Below are positions 23,080-34,771 of a stretch of DNA of 64,000 nt, one piece after another. Positions within the stretch are counted from its first letter, which is position 1. Each line of letters opens with the position of its first letter. Below the pieces are notes generated by a model. It searched no databases and was not told the DNA's origin. It was given only the letters and a program-made list of their open reading frames with translations. Location of the stretch: positions 100,908,886-100,972,885 of the forward strand of contig JAVGWX010000007.1 of assembly GCA_036924085.1 (NCBI GenBank), in the 5' to 3' direction. The position numbers were made by a program, and so were the translations under genes. Source of the DNA: Ariolimax columbianus (taxonomy: Eukaryota; Mollusca; Gastropoda; Stylommatophora; Arionidae).

Positions 23080-23640
23080 AGAGCTCTGAGTACTCGTCTA
23101 TAGAGCTCTGAGTACTCTTCTATAGAGCTCTGAGTACTCTTCTATAGAGCTCTGAGTACTCTTCTATAGAGCTCTGAGTACTCTTCTATAGAGCTCTGAG
23201 TACTCTTCTATAGAGCTCTGAGTACTCTTCTTATAGAGCTCTGAGTACTCTTTTATAGAACTCTGAGTACTCTTCTATAGAGCTCTGAGTACTCTTCTAT
23301 AGAGCTCTGAGTACTCTTCTATAGAGCTCTACTCTTCTATAGAGCTTTGAGCACTCTTCTATAGAGCTCTGAGCACCCTTCTATAGAGCTCTGAGCACCC
23401 TTCTATAAAGCTCTGAACACTCTTCTTTAAAGCTCTGAGCACTCTTCTATAAAGCTCTGAGCACTCTTCTATAAAGCTCTAAGCATTCCTGTATGACTCT
23501 AATCAGTCATGTAGCAATAAGCACTTCTTTGTAGGGCTCTAATCACTCACTTACAGGGCGCTGAGCATTCCTTTATAGGGTTGTAATCACTCATGTATAA
23601 TTATTTGAGCACTCTTATATAGATTTATAATCATTATAAA
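23080..23640. repeat. 22-bp palindrome-rich minisatellite
   Basis: Around 18 good copies of tctatagagctctgagtact plus ct to about 23480, then decayed copies. Each unit contains the palindromes agagctct and gagtactc. Confidence 0.95.
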
Positions 23641-23805
23641 TGTCTGACAAAGAATGTCTAGCTGAGAATGTCTAGCTGAGAATGTCTAGAGGAAAATGTC
23701 TAGAAGAGAATGTCTACCAGAGAATATATAGCCTAACATTTCTAGAAGAGAATGACTAGGAGACAATGTCTAGAAGAGAAAGTCTAGAAGACAATGTCTG
23801 CAATG
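23641..23805. repeat. Short gaatgtctagaag repeats
   Basis: About ten 13-15-bp copies with drift. Confidence 0.85.
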
Positions 23806-23878
23806 AATATATGAAGCTTGTTGATAAAAGCCAAGTTCTTGTGGTCGATCGGAATGTTTTCTCTAAATAAGACCATCT

Positions 23879-23953
23879 GAGCTAGGAATACTGATGTTAG
23901 AACATGAGCTAGGAATACTGATGTTAGAACATGAGCTAGGAATACTGATGTAG
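23879..23953. repeat. 27-bp x3 tandem repeat
   Basis: Three copies of gagctaggaatactgatgtt; the third is cut short. Confidence 0.9.
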
Positions 23954-25009
23954 GGGGAACATGTCATTTAAATTCTAAAACCAAAATAATTCTGTGAAAT
24001 CGACCGAATATTATTTGCCTTTAAATGTAATTATCGAACACAACATTTGATCAAATTACCGATTTGAAAACGAGGACTTCATGCCACAGAGCACCAATAT
24101 AATTGATTACATGTATGGATAGTTCGTTCCAAAATTGCTGAACAACTTTAGCGATTTACAAGTAAATTAAATAATTCCCGTGACTGGATGTAATGACATT
24201 TTCTTTGGTATAAGCAATCATAACCTTAATAAAACATTGTGGGCTCATCTAAAACTGTTCTTCTGTAAGTTATTACTTATTCGGGAATGGTAAAATAACA
24301 CTGATCTGGATTGTGTGTGCCTATACAAGTTTCACAGTAACACATTCTAGTATTCCGTTCAATCAATCTGTACTCTCGAATCCAAAAGCTAAGTTGTTTG
24401 TAGTAAGGAATCGGGAACTCGTGTAAAAACAATTCAAGCGATGCCTTCACACTTATTTTTAGCAGTGATGTATGTAGCGTATCTATACATCATTTGTTTT
24501 CAGTTAGGAGAGGTTGAAAGAGCTGCTTTCTTATAAATTTAGTTTGAAGTGCAAATTCATGATCATGCAAAAGGTGACTGTACTATTGTATAGTTACTTC
24601 CGCAGATAAGTCAGAATGGGGACGTTTATATCACGACATACGCGCTTCTTGGAAGAGAACACAACATAGATTGAATATATGTTTTTAGGTTGACAAAATA
24701 TAACTAAAATTCGATAAATAATACAGTAAAACAGGGCAGGAAAAGGAAAACCGATGATTTCAACAAAGACGTTATTGGACATGAGATTGTAATAAAGTTT
24801 AGGTAAAATGAATTTGTTACACTTCTGTCAACTAAAGGTCAGGTTTCAAAGTCATTGCGATATTGACATTTTTTTAAAACACGCTTTATGGAGAGTTGTT
24901 TTGTGCAGCAGTTTCAATTTTCGGAAATCTGATAGCGGAAGGAACATAGTTTGTGAAACACCTCACCTCGCTGCTGCACGATGCAAATCTCTAGGCGCAG
25001 ATTCATGAG
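23954..25009. other. About 1 kb of AT-rich unassigned sequence
   Basis: No array, no LINE or transposase motif and no convincing ORF. One of the longest plain stretches in the window. Confidence 0.5.
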
Positions 25010-25125
25010 CGTAGGATGGAAGTTAGTTTGGACGAATCGTCGATAAATGGCTCACCATTCATATGAGAAAAATGGCAATCACTGGACGGAAACAAGAGAA
25101 GGGAAATTCCAAGTAGCAAATGTCA

Positions 25126-25190
25126 AGGTATTGTAATAGCTCATGCAGGTAGCAAATGTCAAAGCATTGTAATAACTCATGCAGGTAGCA
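25126..25190. repeat. 36-bp x2 duplication in the transposase
   Basis: gtagcaaatgtcaa, then tattgtaatagctcatgcag, is present twice and duplicates the 'GIVIAHAG' segment. Confidence 0.85.
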
Positions 25191-25524
25191 AAGAAAATTG
25201 TCAATCCCAGTCCGCAGATGGTAGGGACTACCACACTGAAATGAATGGAGATGTTTTCAGGAATTTGTTGGGGAACACACTTCTTCCCATCCTGGATAGG
25301 CCGTCATCTCTTGTAATGAACGATGCATCCTATCATAATGTTGTAGAGCAGGAAGGCAAAATTCCAACTTCACAAAGCACGAAACAGGTAATCATGCATT
25401 GGCTTGCAAAAGAAAATATACCTTTTTGTCACTATAATTCTAAACCAGAGTTATTGCAGCTTGTGAGGTGGACTAAGAAGACAAAGATGATTTTCACTGA
25501 CAAGATATTTGGAGAGCATGGTCA

Positions 25525-25793
25525 CACTTCTCTTTGACTACCACCGTACCATTCACACGTCAATCCCCATAGAACTTGTGTGGGTTGCAGTCACTTCTCT
25601 TTGACTACCACCGTACCATTCACACGTCAATCCCCATAGAACTTGTGTGGGTTGCAGTCACTTCTCTTTGACTACCACCGTACCATTCACACGTCAATCC
25701 CCATAGAACTTGTGTGGGTTGCAGTCACTTCTCTTTGACTACCGCAGTACTATTCACACGTCAATCCCCATAGAACTTGTGTGGGTTGCAGTC
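25525..25793. repeat. 67-bp x4 tandem duplication at the catalytic Glu motif
   Basis: Four copies of a 67-bp unit starting tcacttctctttgactacca. The last has a ccgcagtac variant. 67 is not a multiple of three, so each copy shifts the frame. Confidence 0.95.
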
Positions 25794-25948
25794 AAAGATC
25801 AAGTTGCAGCACAGAACAACACTTTCAAACTGCGTGATGTTCCAGATTTGACATTTGATGCCCTCTCAAGTATAGATATTGAGTACATAAATAAATGTGA
25901 AGAACACTTCGACAGGAAGAAGCGTACTTCTGACGAGATGGGTTGAAT

Positions 25949-26328
25949 CTTATCTACTTAGCAGTAGTAAATCTTTTGGAGTAGTCAGAATCAGAATAGA
26001 GCAGTTCGCATGCCGTTCACAGTAGTTGACGTTTCCACCAATTGCTTCACAATATATTAAGAACTCAATCTTTATGAATACACCATGTATGTCTACGTCC
26101 CAAGAAAGTACATCAACTGATGTACACAGCAATAAAGACAATCCAATGCCCTTACTCTCCAAGGTTCTTCAATATCTAAGTGGTTCATCTCAGTCACATT
26201 CGCATCTACCTACACTACCATGTTTTTTATCAGAAATGTGAAAAGATAGAGTGGTCCAAATGTATGTGTGTTAAACAAAAATAACAACAACTGGTACTCA
26301 TTTTTCTGCTCTGCACAAAGCATCTTTC
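25949..26328. other. Unassigned sequence
   Basis: No recognised gene. Confidence 0.5.
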
Positions 26329-26560
26329 GTGATCATCTTGAGTCATGTGATCATCTTGAGTCATGCGATCATCTTGAGTCATGCGATCATCTTGAGTCAT
26401 GTGATCATCTTGAGTCATGCGATCATCTTGAGTCATGTGATCATCTTGAGTCATGTGATCATCTTGAGTCATGTGATCATCTTGAGTCATATGATCATCT
26501 TGAGTCATGTGATCATCTTGAGTCATTTGATCATCTTGAGTCATGTGATCATCTTGAGTC
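26329..26560. repeat. 18-bp minisatellite
   Basis: Thirteen copies of gatcatcttgagtcatgt, a multiple of three, hence open in several frames. Confidence 0.97.
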
Positions 26561-26765
26561 GTGTGAAGATCTCAAGATCAGTCTCGTTCAGTACCAATGC
26601 CGTAAAGACAAGCATATCACGATGTGAAAGCAAAAGGACATTTCCCTACATATACTCATGGACTCAAGTTATCTACGTCGTATTAAATGTTAGCATATGT
26701 AGTATGGATTCGCCTTTGGAGAATATCGTTACCATTTAGTGTATTACTGTAAAATATAAGGTTTG

Positions 26766-26930
26766 TGTGACAGTTCCAGCTGGAGCATGGGCGTTTAGGA
26801 CAGGAGAGATTGGGCTGGCGACTCTGGGAACAAAGGTTGCCTGAATACGTGTCAAGGTCAATCACCGTCTCGACACTAGGTCGGAAAAGGAAACGAGGGG
26901 TCTAGGTGGAAGATATGTTGTAACTCTTTA
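26766..26930 (+). mobile_element. LTR-end-like fragment
   Basis: tgtgacagttcc, then gctggagca and gtttagga, followed by gtgtcaaggtca and caccgtctc, parallels the start of the putative LTR at 60369 block by block, with indels. It is probably a remnant of a related LTR family. No internal region, primer site or second LTR is seen. Confidence 0.5.
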
Positions 26931-27310
26931 GATAAGTAAACTACTTAGATAAAGCTAGACTCTACCACATATATTATTTTGGTCCGAGTGACTAAGATAT
27001 CTTTGATATGATAAGTACTAGGCAACAGCTAAACACCTTACGCTGTCACATTTGATTAACATTGTTTTGTGCATATGCAAAATTTTAAAACAAAAACGGA
27101 TCTATGCTAAAGCGTTTCCTGTGAATTCAATAAACATGAATTCTTAAAGTCACAAGAAACACAATGCTGTTTGAAAAAAAATGACTGTTATAAGTAAAGT
27201 AGTTTTTGAGAAACTTGAGCGAGAATTTGTTCAACCATTTTGGACCAAACTATTTTTTCTCAAGAGAGAACGGGTTATTATTTGTCGCCGGTATCACAGA
27301 GATCAGGCGG
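26931..27310. other. Unassigned AT-rich sequence
   Basis: Nothing recognised. Confidence 0.5.
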
Positions 27311-27755
27311 AGTGGGCAGTTACCGAAGGCAGTCACAGAAGGTAGTCGTAGAGGGCAGTCTTAGAAGGCAGTCGTAGAGGGCAGTTGTAGAAGGCAGTCG
27401 TAGAGGGCAGTCGTAGAGGGCAGTCACAGGGGGCAGTCGTAGAGAGCAGTCGCAGAGGGTAGTCTTAGAGGACAGTCGTAGAGGACAGTAACAGAGGGCG
27501 GTCACAGAGGGCAGTCGTAGAGGGCAATCGCAGATGGCAGTCACAGAGGGCGAGGGCAGTTGCAGAAGGCAGTCGTAGATGGCAGTCGTAGAGGGCGAGG
27601 GTAGTCAATAACGGCAGTCGTAGAGGGCAATCGTAGAGGGCAATCGTAGAGGGCAGTCGTAGAGGGCAGTAACTGAGGGCAGTTATAGAGGACAAATTTG
27701 GATGACAATTACAGTGACCAGTTACCGAGGGTAGTCACCGAAGTCACCGAGAGCA
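27311..27755. repeat. 13-bp minisatellite
   Basis: About 30 copies of agagggcagtcgt with cacag and ttgcag variants. Confidence 0.95.
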
Positions 27756-27820
27756 GTAGTGTAAAACGTTTGTTTTTTCTCAGATAGTAGAACACCTGTT
27801 GATGAAAGTGGTCTTCCACT

Positions 27821-28325
27821 ACCCCCTCTGACCACCACCACCCCCTCTGACCACCACCACCCCCTCTGACCACCCCACCCACTCTGACCACCACCACCCC
27901 CTCTGACCACCCCACCCACTCTGACCACCCCACCCCCTCTGACCACCCCACCCACTCTGACCACCACCACTCCCTCTGACCACCCCACCCACTCTGACCA
28001 CCCCACCCCCTCTGACCACCACCACCCCCTCTGACCACCCCACCCAATCTGACCACCACCACCCCCTCTGACCACCACCACCCCATCTGATAATCATCAC
28101 CCACTCTGACCACCCCACCCCCTCTGACCGCCCCACCCCCTCTGATCACCACCACCACCTCTGACCACCACCACCCCCTCTGATCACCACCACCCCCTCT
28201 GACCGCCCCACCCCCTCTGATCACCACCACCACCTCTGACCACCACCACCCCCTCTGATCACCACCACCCCCTCTGACCGCCCCACCCCCTCTGATCACC
28301 ACCACCACCTCTGACCACCACCACA
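27821..28325. repeat. CCACC-rich minisatellite (16/19 bp)
   Basis: Units of ctctgaccaccaccacccc and the shorter ctctgaccaccccacc. The right end is a higher-order repeat of about 95 bp copied twice. The minus strand is GGTGG-rich. Confidence 0.95.
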
Positions 28326-29054
28326 CGCACACATGTCTACTACTCTGCACTTGTACATAACCAAATTCATATTTAAACAAAACATAACTATGAGATATTA
28401 CAGTATATATATTTAAACAGCTTTTTCTTAAGCAGACTATCTGAAAATATTTTACAGTAAGTCCAGGTGTTCACTTAATGGCTGGTACTTATTTCAGGAC
28501 CAGCAGGTTTCGAATGTCAGCATTAATGGATCACAATTTCACCTTAACGCCTCTGGTGCTAGTCTGATTTGACATGTATATGTGTACGTATATAAGAGCT
28601 GTAAAGTCTGTGTTCCACATATGTTTAATCAACATGCCAATAGACAATGTGTTTCAGATCGATTGAAAAATAATGAGACAAAAATTGTCAAATTCTCGGT
28701 TCAGTATTCTGATAGAAGCTGAACATCTTACTCCATGACTGCAACCCTTCGCCAGACTCTTGATGGATCCCAAGCTGGGATGGTCTGATGAGTTATCGTA
28801 TTTAGACAGGTCCTTTAAAACCTAATGACTACTTCCCATCTCAAGTTGAGAGGGAGTGCTAACGCGGTACTAAAAAAATGGTTGCTGAAGTCGGATGTGT
28901 TGGACCGAAAGGTGCAAATATCGCAGTCAATCTGTAAACTACGACACAACGCATTCCGTTCTCTGGACTACATTCTGCTACTTAAACCCTTTCATGGTTT
29001 GGTAGCGGAAGATTGAGAACGAACGAAGCCAAGCCAAGCCATCTCAAGTTGCTG
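28326..29054. other. Unassigned sequence
   Basis: A 63-codon frame at 28825-29016 has no recognised domain. It ends beside aagccaagccaagcc, which could be a short retroposon tail. Confidence 0.45.
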
Positions 29055-29475
29055 GTATGTGTGAATCTACCTGTGTGAACCTGCTCTGTGAATCTACCTG
29101 TATGAACCTATCTGCGTGAACCTACATGTGTGAACCTACACCTGTGAACCTACATGTGTGAATCTACCTGTGTGAATCTACCTCCGTGAACCTACCACTG
29201 TGAACCTACCTGTGTGAGCCTACCCCTATGAACCTACCCGTGTGAACCTAGCTGTGTGAACCTACCCATGTAAACCTACCTGTGTGAACCTACCCCTGTA
29301 AACCTACCCTTGTGAACCTACCTGTGTGAACCTACCCATGTGAACCTACATGCGTGAACCTACATGCGTTAGCCTACCCATGTGAACCTACCTGTATGAA
29401 CCTACCCCTGTGAACCTACCTGTGTGAACCTACCCCTGTGAACCTACCTGTGTAAACCGACATATGTTAACGTAA
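29055..29475. repeat. 14-bp minisatellite
   Basis: About 30 copies of gtgtgaacctacct with catgtg, cccctg and tgcgtg variants. On the minus strand many units read acag then gtaggt, which resembles a 5' splice site. Confidence 0.95.
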
Positions 29476-29998
29476 AGTTGTGAAAACGCGTCAAGTCTCC
29501 TAGGAACATTTGTCATTGTCCAGACTTCGACTATATCCATTCACCCTGAAAAGGTGACAGATGTAACTGACCCTGTGTTTGTTCTTCAAAATATTGATTG
29601 TACATCAAAGATGAGATATCATCTAGATGAGAAATGTAGAGATTATGAAATGATACATATATTTATATATATATATGTATATCTCGTATATATATCACAC
29701 GAATTGTAAGGTTAATGAACAGGGGGATACAAATAAATAACATCTTCTATGTATATTAATTCAGATGATATCAATGATGGTCCAGAGCAGAACAAAAGTC
29801 AATTTTGAAAATAAAACATATTGACAATCCTGGAACGAATATAAGTTAGGTATCAACAGAGACCCCAAATACTACTTGGACAATTTTGAGATAATACAGT
29901 TAAACAGAGCGAGAACATGCAACACGTTGTGACACGTCGGTACCACTATGGCGAGCCCGTGCTTATAGGGCGTCTGGTCAAGCTAGCAGTCCAGGCGG
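29476..29998 (-). other. Probable 3' UTR / downstream flank of the C2 gene
   Basis: Lies directly 3' of the stop codon on the minus strand. No canonical AATAAA is seen on that strand here; a TATAAA variant near 29662 is the best candidate. Contains a TA-rich tract at 29655-29695. Confidence 0.4.
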
Positions 29999-30121
29999 TC
30001 AGGAGTTGATCTTGCCTGTTTTGATGATCGGGTGCCAGTTGTCGGTGGAGCGGTGTGGGTGCTCCATGATCTCGTACCAGTGTTCCAGCTGTTCCCCGTG
30101 ACTGTACCAGCCAAGGTCGAC
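29999..30121 (-). CDS. Synaptotagmin-family gene, terminal coding exon
   Basis: This minus-strand exon encodes 40 residues and a TGA at 29999-30001. It begins VDLGWYSHGEQLEHW, and IMEHPHRSTDNWHPI follows. That is the end of a synaptotagmin C2B domain: last beta strand, the 'GEELRHW' helix, and a WHPI in place of the family's WHxL C-terminal motif. The upstream acceptor is ctctttgaccag (AG at 30122-30123), phase 0. It joins in frame to the exon ending ...GVHKIGQ at 56893, restoring the family pattern 'IG.V..G....GEEL.HW'. Synaptotagmins are membrane-trafficking C2 proteins. Which subtype this is cannot be decided from two exons. Ten residues follow the WHPI motif. Confidence 0.85.
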   Translation of the reverse strand, partial: VDLGWYSHGEQLEHWYEIMEHPHRSTDNWHPIIKTGKINS

Positions 30122-30387
30122 CTGGTCAAAGAGAGGGAATACAGAGGTTAAGTGTCATCTTTGGTTCGTCACCATCTAAGTCATACCGCGGTGGGGTGGG
30201 AAGAATTTGGCCACTGTATCCTTCCAATAACGTTGTAAAAGTAGCTTAGTTAGGTTCTGCATGGGGCTAGCAATAGTAGTATGTAACACCTGTTATCGTG
30301 GATCTATGCTTCACATGGAGCGAGGAGATCAATGAAGTAGAAAATACTTCACCGACAGATATGAAATACAGGTGTGTGCTAGGCACA

Positions 30388-30776
30388 CCAGGTGGGATTT
30401 TGGCACACCTGACGGGACGGGCATCCCTGGCGGGACTTGGGCACACCTGGCGAGACTTATGCACACCTGGCGAGACTTGGGCACATCTGACGGGACTTGT
30501 GTACACCTGGTGGGACTTGGCACACCTGGCGGGACTTGGGCACATCTGGCGGGACTTTTGCACACCCGGCGGGACTTGGGCACATCTGGCGGGACTTGTG
30601 CACACCTGGCGGGACTTGGCACACCTGGCGGGATTTGGGCACATCTGGCGGGACTTGTGCACACCTGGCGGGACTTGGGCACACCTGACGGGACTTGGGC
30701 ACACATGGCTGGACTTGGGCACACCTGACGGGACTTTGGCACACCTGGCTGGGCTTGGGCACACCTGACGGGACTT
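30388..30776. repeat. About 20-bp minisatellite
   Basis: About 19 copies of cacacctggcgggacttggg with tgtg, catctg and gcaca variants, partly in pairs of about 39-40 bp. Confidence 0.95.
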
Positions 30777-32205
30777 AACGTATTCGATGCACCTATACTC
30801 TATGAGCTAGACGTCTATCTGTCCTCCCACTAAAGCCTTCAGTGTCTAACATCACATTGTAGCTGACCCTGTCTCGAACTTCTCTTAGTCCCATTTTACG
30901 ATATGCCTGGCAGGTTACAGTGTGACTATTCGTTGCTACCCTTTCACACCCCAGAAAGATAATAAATTTATTGTAGTTGGCATATATGGACGAAATTACG
31001 AAACATTAAGTTGGAAGGGATACATGGCGGATGTAACAGATCCCTGTAGAGCAGAAGAGATTGGGGCTGTAGACTTGCTTGTAATTTCGGAGTCAAAATT
31101 GGCGTAGAAAGTATTTGGATATCTCAACTCAGTGAACTCAGACAAGGTCAGGTCAATCTCAGGTCACAACACGACTGTCCATTGTCAGCGGCTGGGTTTG
31201 AATTAGCAGCACGAGAGAGAGGCAGTTAGTGTTTACTTTGAGTTGGAGATTGTTATCAGGAAGGGGTAGAGACATAGGACAGCTCGTACGTCCCTGTATT
31301 AACTGGCCCTGTTATATTGACAGGGATGATAAGAAAAGTTAGCTGGGGAAAACAGGTTTAGTGGGAGGAACTTGTCAGTGACAAGGGTTTCAGGCAGAGA
31401 AGTGATGCGTTGACTGCTGACCGGTCAACAAAGAAGGGACACTTCAACATGGCAACCGCCATCTTTGTTTGGACGGAGCTAAAGAGGCGATCACAGTTGG
31501 AAACTGGGGACAGGGAACTGGGGACAGGCAACTAGGGACACGGAACTGGGGACAGGGAACTCTGAGCTTTACTGGGAATCATCCATTTATACATCAGGGG
31601 CAAGTGCACTACTGCTAATTGGTGCGAATGGTGGACTTCCTGTAATAAGCGAAACGAGTGACAGAGGCACTACCGGTACGAACTAGTGTAGTGTCCACAC
31701 GCCTTGGAGTGACGGTCCCAGAAAGAACAGTTTGAGAGAGCAGTCGGTAGACATTATTTAGATCAGGCAGGTCGAATTTAGCTCGGAAGGAACGAGAGTT
31801 GTAAACCTAAATCCTCCAGGAGCACTTCCCGACGTTTGCTAAGGAACGTATGTTACACATACGGGACCGACAATAGCCATAGATCAACTTTATCGCCAAC
31901 TGATAGAGGGCACACGTGAATACAAAGTAGATAGTTAAACAGTGTATAACAAGATTAGTATAGATTGTCATAACATTAGGTTAGACTTCAGGACCGGGTT
32001 TATAGTTTCAAAGATTCCATTCAAGCTCATGCTTCCCTGAGACGGAAAGATTTAGTTATAATTAGATTAATTTAACCATGTTGTAAACCACAGATGTGTA
32101 ATAAATGAATTATCTTGTTTATTATTCACATACGTTTTACTGTTTTCCTTCCTATGTTGATGTTTTTGTGTCGTTATTGTGTGAACAGTAAAATAGAAGA
32201 GAGCG
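30777..32205. other. 1.4 kb of unassigned intron sequence
   Basis: Includes a short gggaactggggacag repeat at 31495-31562 and an AATAAA near 32100. No domain, LINE or clear LTR motif was recognised, although the GC-rich, purine-rich composition of 31200-31900 resembles an LTR or leader region. Confidence 0.45.
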
Positions 32206-32207
32206 CA

Positions 32208-32690
32208 ATCACACGGACAGGTAAGAGGTCCATGTGACCAGGAATCCTAGCTAGATCACACGGGCAGGTAAGAGGTCCATGTGACCAGGAATCCTAGCTA
32301 GATCACACGGGCAGGTAAGAGGTAAATGTGACCAGGAATCCTAGCTCCATCACACGGGCAGGTAAGAGGTAAATGTGACCAGGAATCCTAGCTCTATCAC
32401 ACGGACAGGTAAGAGGTAAATGTGACCAGGAATCCTAGCTCTATCACACGGACAGGTAAGAGGTCCATGTGACCAGAAATCCTAGCTCCATCACACGGAC
32501 AGGTAAGAGATCCATGTGACCAGGAATCCTAGCTCTATCACACGGACAGGTAAGAGGTCCATGTGACCAGGAATCCTAGCTCTATCACACAGACAGGTAA
32601 GAGGTAAATGTGACCAGGAATCCTTGCTCCATCACACGGACAGGTAAGAGGTCCATGTGACCAGGAATCCTTACTCCATCACACGGACTC
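32208..32690. repeat. 47-bp minisatellite carrying CAGGTAAG
   Basis: Ten copies of a 47-bp unit with atcacacggacaggtaagag and gtgaccaggaatcctagct. Each unit contains a 5'-splice-site-like caggtaag on the plus strand, antisense to the host gene. Confidence 0.95.
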
Positions 32691-32811
32691 AAAGACACAA
32701 TACAAATGATTTTATGTGAGATACCTCACAATGGGTGGGGGAGGGAGGAGGTGATACATAGGCACTCAGACATAGAAACAATACAGGTGAACTTGTGTGT
32801 GTGATACACTG

Positions 32812-33062
32812 ATACACCTTACAATGAGTGGGGAGAGGGTAGTGATACACCTTACAATGAGTGGGGAGGGGGTAGTGATACACATTACAATGGGTGGGGA
32901 GGGGGTAGTGATACACATTACAATGGGTGGGGAGGGGGGTAGTGATACACATTTCAATCGGTGAGGGGGGGGAGTAGTGATATACCTTACAATGGGTGGG
33001 AAGGGGAGTAGTGATACACCTTACAATGGGTTGGGAGGGGGTAGTGATACACCTTACAATGA
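32812..33062. repeat. About 33-bp minisatellite
   Basis: Eight copies of gtagtgatacaccttacaat plus gggtggggaggg, with G-run length variation. Confidence 0.95.
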
Positions 33063-33674
33063 CAGCTGATACATATGAGACACCTCGTGATGAGCGAAGT
33101 TCCAGAGGAGAATGCTGTATAGCCATGACATCTAATAAATCACTTAAAGAAATGTGAATGGTCAAAAAGATCTTTAGTGTGACCTTGTTAAAATGAACAT
33201 GCAAATAACTTATTGACAATCTATGGGCACTCTTCTGGCTGTGAAGGTTGGCATCTAGAGCGTCGAATTACAACTAGACATACTGAGGTCTCAAGATACT
33301 TGTAAGGATACAATCTGACGTTCTCATCCAAACTGACTTGGCAAAAACAAATGGACAGAAAATATCATCAAATATACGATAATGCTCATAAGACAGATAG
33401 TTGTGTAGAGAGTAAATAGTAAACGCAAGTATGCTGCTGATCAGATTACATTGTGTTACTTGATCAGACAAATATGGCATTCTACTCCATTCCGGCAAAT
33501 AATCTGCCACCTTATCTGGAAGTGAGGCGTTTAAACAGTAGTTTGAGGATAATCGTGACGTAGAACACAGAGTGTTGTTTTCCTGTCTGTAGAATAGTCC
33601 GCCACAAATGGCATTTAAAGGTTGCCTGGCTGTGTTTCCTCAAGAGGCAATACACATTAAACATAGTTTAAATT
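33063..33674. other. Unassigned intron sequence
   Basis: No gene or repeat recognised. Confidence 0.5.
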
Positions 33675-34312
33675 GAGAAAAACATTGCGGGAGTGAAGGG
33701 TTAAACTGTAACAGAGAAAACATGGTAGGAGTGAAGGGTTAAACTGTAACAGAGAAAATATGGTGGGTGTTAAAGGGTTAAACTGTAACAGAGAAAACAT
33801 GGTGGGTGTTAATGGGTTAAACTGTAACAGAGAAAATATGGTGGGAGTGAAAAGTTAAACTGTAACAGAGAAAACATGGTGGGTGTTAAAGGGTTAAACT
33901 GTAACAGAGAAAACATGGTTGGTGTTAAAGGGTTAAACTGTAACAAAGAAAACATGGTGGGAGTGAAGTGTTAAACCGTAACAGAGAAAACAGGATTGGA
34001 ATGAAGTCTTAAACTGTAACAGAGAAAACATGATGGGAGTGAAGTGTTAAACTGTAACAGAGAAAACATGATGGGAGTGAAATGTTAAACTGTAACAGAG
34101 AAAACATGATGGGAGGGAAGTGTTAAACTGTAACAGAGAAAACATGATGGGAGGGAAGTGTTAAACTGTAACAGAGAAAACATGATGGGAGGGAAGTGTT
34201 AAACTGTAACAGAGAAAACATGATGGGAGGGAAGTGTTAAACTGTAACAGAGAAAACATGATGGGAGGGAAGTGTTAAACTGTAACAGAGAAAACATGAT
34301 GGGAGTGAAGAA
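33675..34312. repeat. 38-bp minisatellite
   Basis: About 17 copies with ttaaactgtaacagagaaaa and catgatgggaggg. The right half is almost homogeneous, the left half diverged. Confidence 0.97.
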
Positions 34313-34771
34313 CGCTAACTGCTGTTCTGCTTGATTCAGATATTTATGGGAGCTAACCCATGCCAAGAAACTAGGAGTTTATTTGAATGTTGTGCTCTCT
34401 ATATAACGGCTAGACAGATTACAACAATCATTTCAACTGTTCCTGTCTGCTGAAAGGCGTCTGGGCGAGTCTGACTGGATGATTATTCAACCAATCACAA
34501 ATAGGTCACATGGAATGGACATAGAAACTCTGAGGATTGTGAAAACCGATTTGGGAATGAGAGAAGACTGCAGACAAAAATAAAAGTAGATGACAAAAAC
34601 GAAGACGGAAAGCATTGCTTGCCCAGAAAATATTGTGATCACGAGTGTGTTGGTAGACATGTTTTAGATTGTGAGTAAGCCAGGTCGTGTTACTTGAAGG
34701 ACTCTGCGCTGATTGGCTGAGACTTGCTGGTGTTGTTGTCGTCAGACACATAATTATTGTCGCGACCGGGC
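34313..34771. other. Unassigned intron sequence
   Basis: Nothing recognised. Confidence 0.5.

Larger units (their letters stand above)
25010..25948 (+). pseudogene. Decayed DDE transposase (IS630/Tc1-like)
   Basis: Plus-strand motifs in order: VSLDESSINGS near 25025 (first catalytic Asp region) and the phrase GIVIAHAGS (duplicated at 25126-25190). An open 98-codon segment follows, with MNGDVFRNLLGN, SSLVMNDASYH (second catalytic Asp; usual order is 'MDNASYH') and HWLAKENIPF. The last segment is IPIELVWVAVKDQVAAQN, with the third catalytic Glu, then a C-terminal helix to the stop at 25946. The family has 'NP.E..W...K' here. The third-motif region is repeated four times (25525-25793), which breaks the frame. 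Confidence 0.75.

Noticed and set aside
28825..29016. 63-codon frame considered as a small gene
   Set aside because: No recognisable domain, no splice or promoter signals, and length within chance expectation.
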